Source: Hyphomonadaceae bacterium
GTDB taxonomy: Bacteria; Pseudomonadota; Alphaproteobacteria; Caulobacterales; Aquidulcibacteraceae
Assembly: GCA_022841905.1 (NCBI GenBank)
Contig: JALHQO010000005.1
Span: forward strand, 124,001 to 188,000
Length of the DNA: 64,000 bases
Direction: 5' to 3'
Positions 27,956 to 36,910 of this stretch are shown here, in pieces; positions within the stretch are counted from its first letter, which is position 1, and each line of letters starts with the position of its first letter. The position numbers and the translations under genes were made by a program. A model generated the notes under the pieces. That model ran no database searches. It saw only the letters and a program-made list of their open reading frames with translations, and was not told the DNA's origin.

Positions 27956-30064
27956 ATGTCCACCGATCCCGAAGCGTACCGCCCGCGCGTCGCCGCAATT
28001 CGCGCCTGGGGCGCGAACGCGTGGTCGCGCACCCGCGCCGCTTCCGCCTCGGCTTGGTCGCGCACGCGCGCCGGCGCGGCTTCCACATTTACGCGCGTGC
28101 GCGCAGCGCCTTGGCGCCGGATCGGGCTTTGGGCAGGCGGCGTATTTGGCGTGCTGGTCGTCTCGCTCGTGCTGTTTGCGACGTTCGCGGACTGGAACGC
28201 GTTGCGCGGGCCGATCGGGCGCATGGCGTCGGCGGCGACCGGACGCGAGATCATTATTCGCGGCGATCTCGACGTCGATCCGTGGACGCTGACGCCGAAC
28301 ATCCGCGTGCATAATCTCTACGTTGGCAATCCGCGCATCTATCAGAATCGCGGCGCGTTTGCTGAAATCGCGGCAGCGGAAGCGTCAGTGCGGCTGCTGC
28401 CGCTCTTCATCGGCCGCTTCGAGTTCGTGCGCCTCAACCTGCACGGCGCCGACATCTCGCTCTATCGCGGCGAAGACGGCATTTCCAACTGGGCGCCTTC
28501 ACCAAACGATCGCGGCCGGCCCTTTGAACTGCCGGCGATTCGCGAGTTCTCGCTGAGCGACGGCCACATCCGCTTCGAAGACGATAGGCGCCGCCTCGTG
28601 CTCGACGCTGATTTCACCACGGCCGAGAGCGCCGACCGGCGCAATCCCGGCCAGTTCTCGTTGAGCGGCGAAGGCCAGATCAACGATCGCCCGTTCAGCT
28701 TGGAATTGACCGGCGCGCCGCTACTGAACGTCCGCCGCGATCGCCCCTACCCGTTCGTCGCCGACGTGCGCGCGGGCGGCACGCGCATTCAAGCGGATGG
28801 CTCGATCACACGCCCGTTCAGCTTTTCCCGCTGGCGCGCGGACGTTCAGGCCTCCGGCCCGGACTTGGCCGATCTCTACACACTGATCGGCTTAGCGCTG
28901 CCGAACACGCCGCCCTACGATCTCGAAGGCGTCGTCGAGCGCAACGGCCAGACCTTCGGCATGCCGCGCATTGCGGGCCGCGTCGGCGATAGCGATTTGC
29001 GCGGGAATTTCACCGCTTCGCGCCAGCGCGATGATCGGTTGTTGCTCGAAGGCGCCTTCGCCAGCAACTCGCTCGACTTTGACGATTTGCTCACCGTTCT
29101 CGGCGGCGCGCCTTCCACCGCCAGCGGCGAAACCGCTTCCGACGATCAGCGTCAGATCGCGGCAAACCTCGCCTCGCAAGGGCGCTTGTTGCCGAACGCG
29201 CAGCTCGACATCAGCCGCGTGCGCAACATGGATGCGCGTGTCACCTATCGCGCCGCACGCGTCCGCAGCGAGAGCATGCCGGTGCGGGCGTTGTCGCTCG
29301 ACATCAATCTCGACAACGGCCTCCTCACGCTCGATCCGCTGACATTGATGCTGACGCAAGGCCGCGTTGCCGGCGCGGTGTCGATCAATGCGCGCGAAGA
29401 GACACCGCGTGTCGATCTCGACGTGCGGATCACGGATGCGCGGCTCGAATCCATTTTCCGCGTCGGCGACCGTCAACCGATCACCGGCGCACTGCTAGGA
29501 CGCGTGCAATTGAGCGGCAGCGGCGGTTCGGTGCGCGATGCGGCCGCCACCGCGAACGGGCGCATCAGCCTCGTTACGCCTTCAGGCGACATACGCGAAG
29601 CGTTCGCGGAGCTTACCGGCATCAATGTAACACGCGGCCTCGGCCTGTTGCTGACCGGCGACCAGAGCACGATCGGCATACGCTGCGGCGTCGCGAGCTT
29701 CGATGTCGCCAACGGCACCGCCCAATCGCGCACCATCGTCGTCGACACCGACACGATCCTGATCCGCGGCGCAGGCAGCATCAATCTGCGCGACGAGACG
29801 CTCGACCTGGAGATCGAAGGCGAACCGAAAGAAGCGCGCTTGATCAGTATTGGCGCGCCGATTTCGATCGAGGGCCGTCTGCGCTCGCCGCAGGTGGGCG
29901 TCAATGCAAGCGATGCGCTGGGCCAAGGCGGCTTGGCGGCATTGGCGGCGTTGATCGCGCCGATTGCAGTGGTGCTGCCGTTCGTGGATGCAGGGCTTGC
30001 CGAAGACGCAAATTGCGCAGGCCTGCTGGCGGGACGCCGCGAAGAACCGGCGCGCGAAGGCTAA
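27956..30064 (+). CDS. AsmA family protein
   Basis: AsmA-like proteins are anchored in the inner membrane, extend into the periplasm and are implicated in phospholipid transport to, or homeostasis of, the outer membrane. The 702-residue product has a cytoplasmic Arg/Ala-rich N-terminus, one transmembrane helix (about 58-80), then the AsmA N-terminal block RGPIGRMASAATGREIIIRGDLDVD. It ends with the conserved AsmA C-terminal region (TNLDIEGEP-like, here LDLEIEGEPKEARLISIGAPISIEG in part, about 600-650). The Arg/Ala-rich N-terminal extension is unusual. It is divergent from ftsZ and shares its regulatory region. Confidence 0.85.
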   Translation: MSTDPEAYRPRVAAIRAWGANAWSRTRAASASAWSRTRAGAASTFTRVRAAPWRRIGLWAGGVFGVLVVSLVLFATFADWNALRGPIGRMASAATGREIIIRGDLDVDPWTLTPNIRVHNLYVGNPRIYQNRGAFAEIAAAEASVRLLPLFIGRFEFVRLNLHGADISLYRGEDGISNWAPSPNDRGRPFELPAIREFSLSDGHIRFEDDRRRLVLDADFTTAESADRRNPGQFSLSGEGQINDRPFSLELTGAPLLNVRRDRPYPFVADVRAGGTRIQADGSITRPFSFSRWRADVQASGPDLADLYTLIGLALPNTPPYDLEGVVERNGQTFGMPRIAGRVGDSDLRGNFTASRQRDDRLLLEGAFASNSLDFDDLLTVLGGAPSTASGETASDDQRQIAANLASQGRLLPNAQLDISRVRNMDARVTYRAARVRSESMPVRALSLDINLDNGLLTLDPLTLMLTQGRVAGAVSINAREETPRVDLDVRITDARLESIFRVGDRQPITGALLGRVQLSGSGGSVRDAAATANGRISLVTPSGDIREAFAELTGINVTRGLGLLLTGDQSTIGIRCGVASFDVANGTAQSRTIVVDTDTILIRGAGSINLRDETLDLEIEGEPKEARLISIGAPISIEGRLRSPQVGVNASDALGQGGLAALAALIAPIAVVLPFVDAGLAEDANCAGLLAGRREEPAREG

Positions 30065-30101
30065 GGGAACGAAAGTTCCGGCCTGCTCGTTGGCTTTGGC
30101 T

Positions 30102-30878
30102 ATGACAAGTTTCGCCGAAGCCATCTTCCAGCCGCCGCCCGAAGCGGAGCAATTCTATATCGACGGCCTTCGCCTGTTAGCGGAGAGCGACATTCCGTTT
30201 CTGCTCGCCGGCACGTATGCGGTCAGCGCCTATACTGGCATTTCGCGGCCGACGAAGGATTTGGATATTTTCTGCAAGGCAGGCGATTATCCGCGCATTC
30301 TCTCCTTCTTTCATGAGCGCGGCTATCAGATCGAAGTCGAAGACGAGCGCTGGATCGCCAAGGTCTATAACGACAAATACTTTTTCGACGTGATCTATAG
30401 CTGCCGCAACGCCGAGATCGCGATCACTGACGAATGGTTCGAAGATGCGCCTGAGATCGAGGTCTATGAAACCAAAGTCCGCATCATCAAGCCGACGGAG
30501 CTGATCTGGTCGAAAATCTTCGTGCAGGATCGCTATCGCTATGACGGCGCCGACGTTGCGCACGTGATCCTGAAGCAGCACGCGGAGATCGATTGGAAGC
30601 GGCTGGCGCGCTACATGGAGCTGCATTGGGAAGTGCTGCTGACGCACCTGATCAACTTCCGCTACATCTATCCGAGCGAGCGTCACCTCGTGCCGCGCTG
30701 GCTCATGGACGAATTGCTGACCCGCATGAACGCCCATCTCGACATGCCGGAATCGAACGTACGCGTGTGCCGTGGCCGCCTCTTCAGCGCGCGCGATTAC
30801 GTCACCGACATCACTGAATGGGGCTATGCCGACATGACCGGCAAAGGGCTGGAAGAACGCCATGACCCGGTCACCTAA
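30102..30878 (+). CDS. Nucleotidyltransferase-fold protein
   Basis: The 258-residue product has a nucleotidyltransferase core: LLAGTYAVSAYTGISRPTKD with DLD (Asp 53 and 55), the metal-binding pair, and FFDVIYS as the third strand. It resembles AbiEii/MNT-type families, but the C-terminal half (about 140-258) is not one I recognise. ATG at 30102 is chosen; an upstream extension overlaps the AsmA gene. The following phosphoesterase gene starts 17 bases before the stop, so the two products probably act together. Substrate unknown. Confidence 0.75.
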   Translation: MTSFAEAIFQPPPEAEQFYIDGLRLLAESDIPFLLAGTYAVSAYTGISRPTKDLDIFCKAGDYPRILSFFHERGYQIEVEDERWIAKVYNDKYFFDVIYSCRNAEIAITDEWFEDAPEIEVYETKVRIIKPTELIWSKIFVQDRYRYDGADVAHVILKQHAEIDWKRLARYMELHWEVLLTHLINFRYIYPSERHLVPRWLMDELLTRMNAHLDMPESNVRVCRGRLFSARDYVTDITEWGYADMTGKGLEERHDPVT

Positions 30879-31596
30879 CGGACGCTTGCGCGTCGCGGCG
30901 ATCGGCGATCTGCACGTTCAAGAAAGCCGCACCGACAATTACCGTGAGCTGTTCGCTGAAATCAGCGGCGAAGCCGACGTGCTGGTGCTGTGCGGCGATC
31001 TCACCAATTACGGCAAGACAGCCGAAGCGCTCTTGCTCGCGGAAGATTTGAGCGCGGTTACCATTCCGATAATCGCCGTGCTCGGCAATCACGATCACGA
31101 TTGCGGCCAGCCCGAGGTGGTGAAGACCTATCTCACCGACGTCGGCGTGCGCGTGCTGGACAATGGCGAGTCGTTCGAGATCGATGGCGTTGGCTTTGCC
31201 GGCTGCATGGGCGCGATGGGCGGCTTCGGCCGCGGCATGCTTTCAGCCTTCGGCGAGGCCGCGACCAAGGCATTCGTGCAAGCGGGCATGGAAGAGAGCA
31301 TGAAGCTCGAAAACAGTCTGCGCATGCTGCGCACGGAGCGCGCAATGGCCGTGCTGCACTACGCGCCAGTTATCGACACGCTTGAAGGCGAGCCGCGCGA
31401 GATCCTGCCCTTCCTCGGCAATTCCCGCCTCGCGCAAACCATCGATCAGTTCGACAATGTGCGCGCCGTCGTGCACGGCCACGCGCATCGCGGCAATCAT
31501 CGCGGCAAAACGCCGAAGGGCGTGCCGGTCTACAACTGCGCGCAAATGGTTGCGCTCGCCGAGACCGGCCGCCCTTACGCATTGATCGACGTTTAG
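30862..31596 (+). CDS. Calcineurin-like metallophosphoesterase
   Basis: The 244-residue cytoplasmic enzyme carries the full binuclear metal motif set: GDLHVQ, CGDLTNYG, LGNHDHD, LHYAP and GHAHRG. It could hydrolyse phosphodiesters, possibly a product of the coupled nucleotidyltransferase upstream. The two frames overlap by 17 bases. The stop overlaps the convergent Yip1 gene by 4 bases. Confidence 0.85.
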   Translation: MTRSPNGRLRVAAIGDLHVQESRTDNYRELFAEISGEADVLVLCGDLTNYGKTAEALLLAEDLSAVTIPIIAVLGNHDHDCGQPEVVKTYLTDVGVRVLDNGESFEIDGVGFAGCMGAMGGFGRGMLSAFGEAATKAFVQAGMEESMKLENSLRMLRTERAMAVLHYAPVIDTLEGEPREILPFLGNSRLAQTIDQFDNVRAVVHGHAHRGNHRGKTPKGVPVYNCAQMVALAETGRPYALIDV

Positions 31597-32213
31597 ACGC
31601 CGAACGGATTCGGCGGTGCGTAGCCGGGGACCATCGCCATAATCGAACCGACGATCGTGCCGAGTATCAGTTGCACGATGATCGCGACGACGATGATGGA
31701 GATCAGATAAATGACGCGCTTATCTTCTGGCGTGCCCATCACGCGCGGCAAGCCGATATAGATCAGCGCAAACGAATAGAGGCCGACCAGCGCCAGAATG
31801 CCAAGCGGCGGGAAAAGCGAAAACACGCCGGCGAGATAAAACGCCGTCGAGCCATACGCCGCGAGCTTATGCGCTTGGCCCATGTCCTGACGCGAACCAA
31901 AGCTCGACGCCAGCGCATTGGCGACAAACGCCAGTACGAACACCGAGCAGAGCGAAAGCGCCACTTGCACGGCGACGCCGATCAAGCCCGGCATCAGCGG
32001 TATGCGCCAGCCCAGTACGCCGAACACGCTCATGCCGATGAAGCTGCACAGCGCCGAGAAGAGCGCGAGCGGCAGCACGTAGCCAATGTAAATTTTCTGC
32101 ACATCGGCCGGTTCTGGCGCGATGCGATCCCATTCCGCTTGCGGCGTTAGGATGATGTTCTTGATGCGGTCTATGAGGCCTGCGCTGCTGGCGTTTTGTG
32201 GATCAATGGTCAT
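31593..32213 (-). CDS. Yip1 family membrane protein (downstream copy)
   Basis: The 206-residue product has five hydrophobic segments and the Yip1 N-terminal block IDRIKNIILTPQAEWDRI, followed by YIGYVLPLALFSALCSFIG. The bacterial family is of unknown function; eukaryotic Yip1 acts in membrane traffic. It is the second of two tandem paralogues on the minus strand, with a 72-base gap. Confidence 0.85.
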   Translation of the reverse strand: MTIDPQNASSAGLIDRIKNIILTPQAEWDRIAPEPADVQKIYIGYVLPLALFSALCSFIGMSVFGVLGWRIPLMPGLIGVAVQVALSLCSVFVLAFVANALASSFGSRQDMGQAHKLAAYGSTAFYLAGVFSLFPPLGILALVGLYSFALIYIGLPRVMGTPEDKRVIYLISIIVVAIIVQLILGTIVGSIMAMVPGYAPPNPFGV

Positions 32214-32285
32214 GACGCTCTCCCGTGCGACTCGCCCGGGATGCTAAGAGCGATGCGTTAACGGGAATAGCGAAAACGCGGTTGC

Positions 32286-32933
32286 TCAGTTGGTGACGCA
32301 GCTCGCCAGCGAGAACAAAACGATGCCGGCGACCATGGTCGCGATCGTTACGGTCGCGGCATAGGGCATGGCGCGCTCGACCGGCGCCTTCATCAGAATC
32401 GGCAAGCCGCGGAACATCAGGAACACCATCGCCCCGAGCGCGAACAGCGACAGCCACCAGAGCGGCGGCCACAAGCCGAACACGCCAGAGAGAAACGCCG
32501 GCGTTAGCGAATAAGCGGCAATCTTCTGCGCGGCGAGATCGTCCTTATCGGCATCGAAATTTTCCGCGACCGCATTGATCAGCACGCCGAGGAAGAACAC
32601 GAGACCGATGCTGACGAGCCAGGTGACGACGGCGCGGATCAGCGCTTCGCCGGGCTCGATCGTGAGTAAGCGATTGAACAGCGCCGAGCCGATCAGATCG
32701 CAGATCGGCGGAATTGCAGCGAGCGGCGCGACATAGCCGATCAGGATGGCGGGGACGGTCGTCTCCTCCGCCTTAATCTGCTCCCACTCTTTCTTCGGCT
32801 CGCGCAACAGGCCCCAGGCGCGCGAGAGAATGAACTCGCTTTTGTGCAGCGCCTCGCTGGCGCGCCGGCGCGCGTCCTCCACCGAAAAGCGGGCGCCGCC
32901 GCCGCGTGGTTCGTTTTCGTTGTCGGCCGTCAT
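32286..32933 (-). CDS. Yip1 family membrane protein (upstream copy)
   Basis: This 215-residue paralogue of the neighbouring gene has an extra charged N-terminus (about 1-35). It then has RAWGLLREPKKEWEQIKAEE and IGYVAPLAAIPPICDLIG, aligning with the same Yip1 positions, and five transmembrane segments. The two copies could form a hetero-oligomer. A palindromic repeat lies just upstream. Confidence 0.85.
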   Translation of the reverse strand: MTADNENEPRGGGARFSVEDARRRASEALHKSEFILSRAWGLLREPKKEWEQIKAEETTVPAILIGYVAPLAAIPPICDLIGSALFNRLLTIEPGEALIRAVVTWLVSIGLVFFLGVLINAVAENFDADKDDLAAQKIAAYSLTPAFLSGVFGLWPPLWWLSLFALGAMVFLMFRGLPILMKAPVERAMPYAATVTIATMVAGIVLFSLASCVTN

Positions 32934-32944
32934 TGAGAACTCCG

Positions 32945-33041
32945 GGCGGTAGGCAATAGGCAGCAGGCAATAGAGTCAACGCCTCGCAGGCGAAAGGCGA
33001 ACTCGCCCCACTGCCTAGCGCCCATGGCCGACTGCCTTCCC
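32945..33041. repeat. Imperfect long palindrome built of GGCAATA/GGCAGCA units
   Basis: The left arm GGCGGTAGGCAATAGGCAGC (32945-32964, continuing as AGGCAATAG) is loosely mirrored by ACTGCCTAGCGCCCATGG and CGACTGCC at 33010-33037. It fills the gap between the Yip1 gene and purA and shows no coding signal. Confidence 0.4.
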
Positions 33042-34331
33042 TTACGCCTTGAATGGATCGCGCATCAGAATGACGTCGTCGCGCTCCGGGCTGGTGGAGA
33101 CGATGGCCGCCGGGCAGCCGATCAGCTCCTCGATGCGGCGCACATACTTGATCGCGTTGGCCGGCAGATCGCGCGACGTGCGCACGCCGCGCGTGGCCGA
33201 CTTCCAGCCTTCGAGCGATTCATAGACCGGCTCGACCGCCTGCTGCTCTTTCAAGCTCGCCGGCAGATAGTCGATGACCTTGCCGCCGAGTTTGTAGCCG
33301 ATGCAAATCTTGATCTCATCGAAACTGTCGAGCACGTCGAGCTTGGTCAGCGCGATGCCGTCAATGCCCGAGAGCGCGATCGATTGTTTCACCAGCACGG
33401 AATCGAACCAGCCGCAGCGGCGCGCGCGGCCTGTGTTAGTGCCGAACTCGTGGCCGATTTCGCCGAGCCTTTGGCCATTCTCATCATGCAGTTCAGTCGG
33501 AAACGGGCCGGCGCCGACGCGCGTGGTGTAGGCCTTCACGAGGCCCAGCACGTAGCTAATCTTGCGCGGGCCTACACCCGAGCCAGCCGACGCCTGCCCT
33601 GCCGCGACATTGGACGAGGTGACGAATGGATAAGTGCCGTGATCCACATCGAGCAGCATGCCTTGCGCGCCTTCGAACAGAACGCGCTTCGAATCTTCGA
33701 ACGCGGCGTTCAGTACGCGCCACGCCGGCTGCGCGTACGGCAACACTTTCGGCGCAATCTCGGCCAAGTCCTTTCTCAACGCCGCGACATCGATCTCCGG
33801 CAGATCGAGACCTTTGCGCAAAGCGTTATGGTGCGCCGTCAGCCGCTCGATCTTCCAGTCGATCGCTTCGGGATCGGTAAGATCGGCGACGCGGATAGCG
33901 CGGCGGCCGACCTTATCTTCGTACGCCGGGCCAATGCCGCGCTTGGTCGTGCCGATCGAAGCCGCGCCCGCTTGCGCTTCGCGCGCGGCGTCGAGATCGC
34001 GGTGAAACGGCAAGATGAGACACGCTTGATCGGAGAGCACCAGCTTTTCCGGCGTGATCTTCACGCCCTGCGCGACAATCTTCTCGATCTCGCTCGCCAG
34101 CGCCCACGGATCGACGACGACGCCATTGCCGATAATGGAGAGCTTGCCCTGCACCACGCCCGACGGCAGCAGCGCCAGCTTGTACGTCGTGTTGCCCACC
34201 ACGAGCGTATGCCCGGCATTATGGCCGCCCTGAAAGCGCACCACGACATCGGCGCGGTTGCACAGCCAATCGACGATCTTGCCTTTGCCTTCGTCACCCC
34301 ATTGGGCGCCGACGACCACTACGCCTGACAT
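33042..34331 (-). CDS. purA: Adenylosuccinate synthetase
   Basis: PurA joins IMP and aspartate using GTP, the first committed step to AMP. The 429-residue product has the glycine-rich GTP motif [11 protein letters not shown] at the N-terminus, [23 protein letters not shown] and the C-terminal TTTRGTRTSR-like substrate loop (here [12 protein letters not shown]). Length is exact for the family. The patatin gene ends 9 bases upstream. Confidence 0.96.
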   Translation of the reverse strand: MSGVVVVGAQWGDEGKGKIVDWLCNRADVVVRFQGGHNAGHTLVVGNTTYKLALLPSGVVQGKLSIIGNGVVVDPWALASEIEKIVAQGVKITPEKLVLSDQACLILPFHRDLDAAREAQAGAASIGTTKRGIGPAYEDKVGRRAIRVADLTDPEAIDWKIERLTAHHNALRKGLDLPEIDVAALRKDLAEIAPKVLPYAQPAWRVLNAAFEDSKRVLFEGAQGMLLDVDHGTYPFVTSSNVAAGQASAGSGVGPRKISYVLGLVKAYTTRVGAGPFPTELHDENGQRLGEIGHEFGTNTGRARRCGWFDSVLVKQSIALSGIDGIALTKLDVLDSFDEIKICIGYKLGGKVIDYLPASLKEQQAVEPVYESLEGWKSATRGVRTSRDLPANAIKYVRRIEELIGCPAAIVSTSPERDDVILMRDPFKA

Positions 34332-34340
34332 GTCTGCTCC

Positions 34341-35588
34341 TTAACCTCGGGGCTCGCGCTTGCCTCCCGGGCCGATCGGACCTTGGCGCGTCCACGGATC
34401 GGGATTGAACGAGTCCGGCGGCGGCGCAAGGCTGATAAACCGCGCGCCCGCCTTCTCGCCGAGATCGAGCAGAAGGTCGAGGTTTTTCCTGTGCTTATTT
34501 GTGATGAGGCTGGCGCGCTTCAGTTCAGTCTTACTCAGCGGCTTGCCGCGCAGTTCGCGGGCGGTTTCGGGCAGGAATTGGCCGGCTCGGTTCTTGTCGT
34601 CGCCTAGGCGAACATCGACGCGCTGATATGTCAGCAGCGGCGCGCCGGGCGGCGCCAGGTAACTCTTGTCCTCCTGATATTCCTTCTCCGAATTGATGTA
34701 CCAGCGCAGCGCGACGCGCGACATGCCTTGGAGATAGGCGATCTGTTGCAGTGATACGTCGTTCAACATCGAGCGAAGCGCGGAAATGGTACGGCTCACG
34801 AACAAGCGGCCGCCGACATTGCGCTCGCGCAACCAACCGGTGCCGAGCGACAAGAGATAGATTTGATCCTGGCCGAGATCCCATTCGAAACCGAATGCGG
34901 GATCGCGCACCAGCGAGAGCAACTCCATCGCGGGATTGTTGAAGCCGGCGACGCCGCCGTCGATGAACTCGCCTGGCGGTACGTTTTCTCTCGCGTGCTC
35001 GATGTGAATTTGCACGCGGCGGAAATAGTGCGGCGCCGCCGCACTCGCTTGTACAAGACTGCGCAGCTTGAAGCCGCTATTGGACTCGTATCCCACACCG
35101 GGTTGCTTGCGATCATAATAGTACCAGCGCGGATTATTGCAGAGCACCCAAGCGCTGCCGGTGTCGGCGCGCTTGGCGAAAATCGCGAGACCGGTTTCGA
35201 GATCGACCGACTCCAGTGGATCGTCGCCGAAAAAACGCTTCAACGCTTCGGCGAGCGGGTACTCGTCATAAGCAGGCTCCAGCAGACCAAACGCGCGCTT
35301 ACGCCCGAACACTTTCGGGATGATGGTGAGGTACGCGGTTTTGACATCATCCACCGTCCAGCCATGCGCCAAACCAGTCGCGATGATCGAGCCAGTCGAT
35401 GTGCCGCCGATCAAATCGAAATACTGGCTCAAGCGATAATTGTTGTCGCCGGAGCGCCGTTTCAGCTCCCTTTCCAATTCGCCCAGAATGCCAAGCGTGA
35501 TGAGACCGCGCACGCCGCCGCCATCAAGCGCAAGAATGCGCCGCTTACTCTTGGTATCAGCGAAAAATTGCTCGAACCGGCGCGTCAT
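34341..35588 (-). CDS. Patatin-like phospholipase
   Basis: The 415-residue product is a patatin-fold lipid acyl hydrolase. It has the oxyanion loop DGGGVRGLI (about 22-30), the nucleophile motif GGTSTGSI (Ser about 64) and the catalytic Asp in IDGGVAGFNNP (about 215). The N-terminal layout resembles CapV, the phospholipase effector of CBASS defence, but no cyclase or Cap gene is adjacent. No signal peptide is seen, so it acts in the cytoplasm. It is likely co-transcribed with purA by proximity only. Confidence 0.85.
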   Translation of the reverse strand: MTRRFEQFFADTKSKRRILALDGGGVRGLITLGILGELERELKRRSGDNNYRLSQYFDLIGGTSTGSIIATGLAHGWTVDDVKTAYLTIIPKVFGRKRAFGLLEPAYDEYPLAEALKRFFGDDPLESVDLETGLAIFAKRADTGSAWVLCNNPRWYYYDRKQPGVGYESNSGFKLRSLVQASAAAPHYFRRVQIHIEHARENVPPGEFIDGGVAGFNNPAMELLSLVRDPAFGFEWDLGQDQIYLLSLGTGWLRERNVGGRLFVSRTISALRSMLNDVSLQQIAYLQGMSRVALRWYINSEKEYQEDKSYLAPPGAPLLTYQRVDVRLGDDKNRAGQFLPETARELRGKPLSKTELKRASLITNKHRKNLDLLLDLGEKAGARFISLAPPPDSFNPDPWTRQGPIGPGGKREPRG

Positions 35589-35641
35589 GCATATCCCCCT
35601 GTCCCAACGGGCGGGAGATTAGCCGAAACACGCCGATAACG

Positions 35642-36223
35642 TCACTGGCCGAATTGGTAGCCGATGCGAATGCCAGCCTCATCGAGGCCTTGATTGCGGC
35701 CGCTGGCGAGGATTTGGCCGTGGCTCAAATGCTCGAAAAACAGCTGCGCTTCCCATGGGCCGTCGAAATCGTAGGTGAGCCCGATCGAGGTGCGGAAAAG
35801 CAGGTCAGAGCCGAGCAGCACGTTTTCTTCGGAGAACGCGAACGCTTCCGGCGTGCCGTTGGCATAGGGATTGTTCACCGCGCCATCGTGCACGACGATG
35901 CCGACACCCGGCTCAAGCGCCCAGTTCTCCGCGAAATTCCAACGCCATTCGAGACCGACGCCGCCGAAGCTCGTATTGCCCGCAGTGTTGACCGACGCCA
36001 TCGCGTAGGGCTCCGGCGAACCGGCCCAGTTCAAGAAATCCGGCGAGTCGAACGAGACTTGAAACTCGACGTTCGGCCCATCTTCCTTATTGGCGTTGTC
36101 GCAATTGGTGACGCAGATATTGTGCTGCATCACGCCGACATGAATTTCGTTGATGCCCGCATGCGCGGCAGGCGCAACAACCATCGCCGCGCCGAAGGCC
36201 GCGATCCCCGTCAATACCCGCAT
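35642..36223 (-). CDS. PagL-like lipid A 3-O-deacylase (second tandem copy)
   Basis: The 193-residue product has a signal peptide (to about residue 22, ending AHA) and an outer-membrane beta-barrel pattern of alternating aromatic strands. It has the acyloxyacyl hydrolase signature FFEHLSHGQI, with catalytic His and Ser as H-x-S, followed by SGRNQGLDEAGIRIGY and a terminal aromatic-Gln residue pair. PagL removes the 3-O acyl chain of lipid A. It is a tandem paralogue of the next gene, 23 bases away. Confidence 0.82.
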   Translation of the reverse strand: MRVLTGIAAFGAAMVVAPAAHAGINEIHVGVMQHNICVTNCDNANKEDGPNVEFQVSFDSPDFLNWAGSPEPYAMASVNTAGNTSFGGVGLEWRWNFAENWALEPGVGIVVHDGAVNNPYANGTPEAFAFSEENVLLGSDLLFRTSIGLTYDFDGPWEAQLFFEHLSHGQILASGRNQGLDEAGIRIGYQFGQ

Positions 36224-36246
36224 TGCACTCTCCCGTCACAGCGCAC

Positions 36247-36846
36247 TCAGTTCGCCGGATCGGGATCGAGTCTATAGGCAAATCGCAGGCCGACATAGTC
36301 CAAGCCTTGGTTGCGGCCTGAGTCCAGGATTTGACCGTGACTCATATGTTGCCAATAGAGCTGCGCCGCGAAATGATCACCGAACTCACGTTCGAGCGCG
36401 AAGGTGGTGCGGAACAAATCGCGCGAGCCCAGCAATTGGTTGTCGGCCACGAAGGCATTGGCTTCGGGAGAACCAGGCATGAACGGATTGTCGATTTCGC
36501 CGTCATGGACGATGTAGCCGAAGCCCGGCTCGAAGGCCCAGCCATCGGCGAATTCCCAGCGCCAGATCAGGCCAACGCCGCCAAAATTCACACCGTCACT
36601 ATCGGTCGCGAACGAACCCATCAGGTACAGGCGCGGCGAGCCGATCAAATTCAGAAAGTCCGGCGAACTCGAAATGATATCGAGTTCGACATTGGCGCCC
36701 TCGTGCTTGCCTTCGACAATGTCGCCTTGATCGGAGCGAATGTTGCCGACCACGCCCAGACGTATTTCTTCGATGTCCGCATGAGCCGGCGCGGCAAAGC
36801 CCGCGACCGCCAGTATCAGGGTCGAGGCCCACAGCTTCAATTTCAT
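36247..36846 (-). CDS. PagL-like lipid A 3-O-deacylase (first tandem copy)
   Basis: The 199-residue product starts MKLKLWASTLILAVAGFAAP, a signal peptide ending AHA. It is clearly homologous to the following gene (shared SSPDFLNLIGSP/DSPDFLNWAGSP, FGGVGL-WRW and HMSHGQI-SGRNQGLD). The H-x-S catalytic pair is kept. It ends in an acidic Asp-Pro tail rather than an aromatic residue, which is unusual for a barrel. The ATG at 36846 is preferred over the 36879 extension. Confidence 0.82.
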   Translation of the reverse strand: MKLKLWASTLILAVAGFAAPAHADIEEIRLGVVGNIRSDQGDIVEGKHEGANVELDIISSSPDFLNLIGSPRLYLMGSFATDSDGVNFGGVGLIWRWEFADGWAFEPGFGYIVHDGEIDNPFMPGSPEANAFVADNQLLGSRDLFRTTFALEREFGDHFAAQLYWQHMSHGQILDSGRNQGLDYVGLRFAYRLDPDPAN

Positions 36847-36910
36847 CGACAGTCCCCTCGCAAGCGGCCTCCGCCGCAAGCGAGAAACGCCGATATAATT
36901 GCGCGGTTCC

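Noticed and set aside
33024-34328. 434-residue open frame antisense to purA
   Set aside because: It is a shadow of the conserved purA frame; composition is Arg/Ala/His-rich with no motif.
30102-35588. A CBASS defence operon (nucleotidyltransferase plus patatin)
   Set aside because: The nucleotidyltransferase lacks CD-NTase features, the genes are on opposite strands more than 3 kb apart, and housekeeping genes lie between them.
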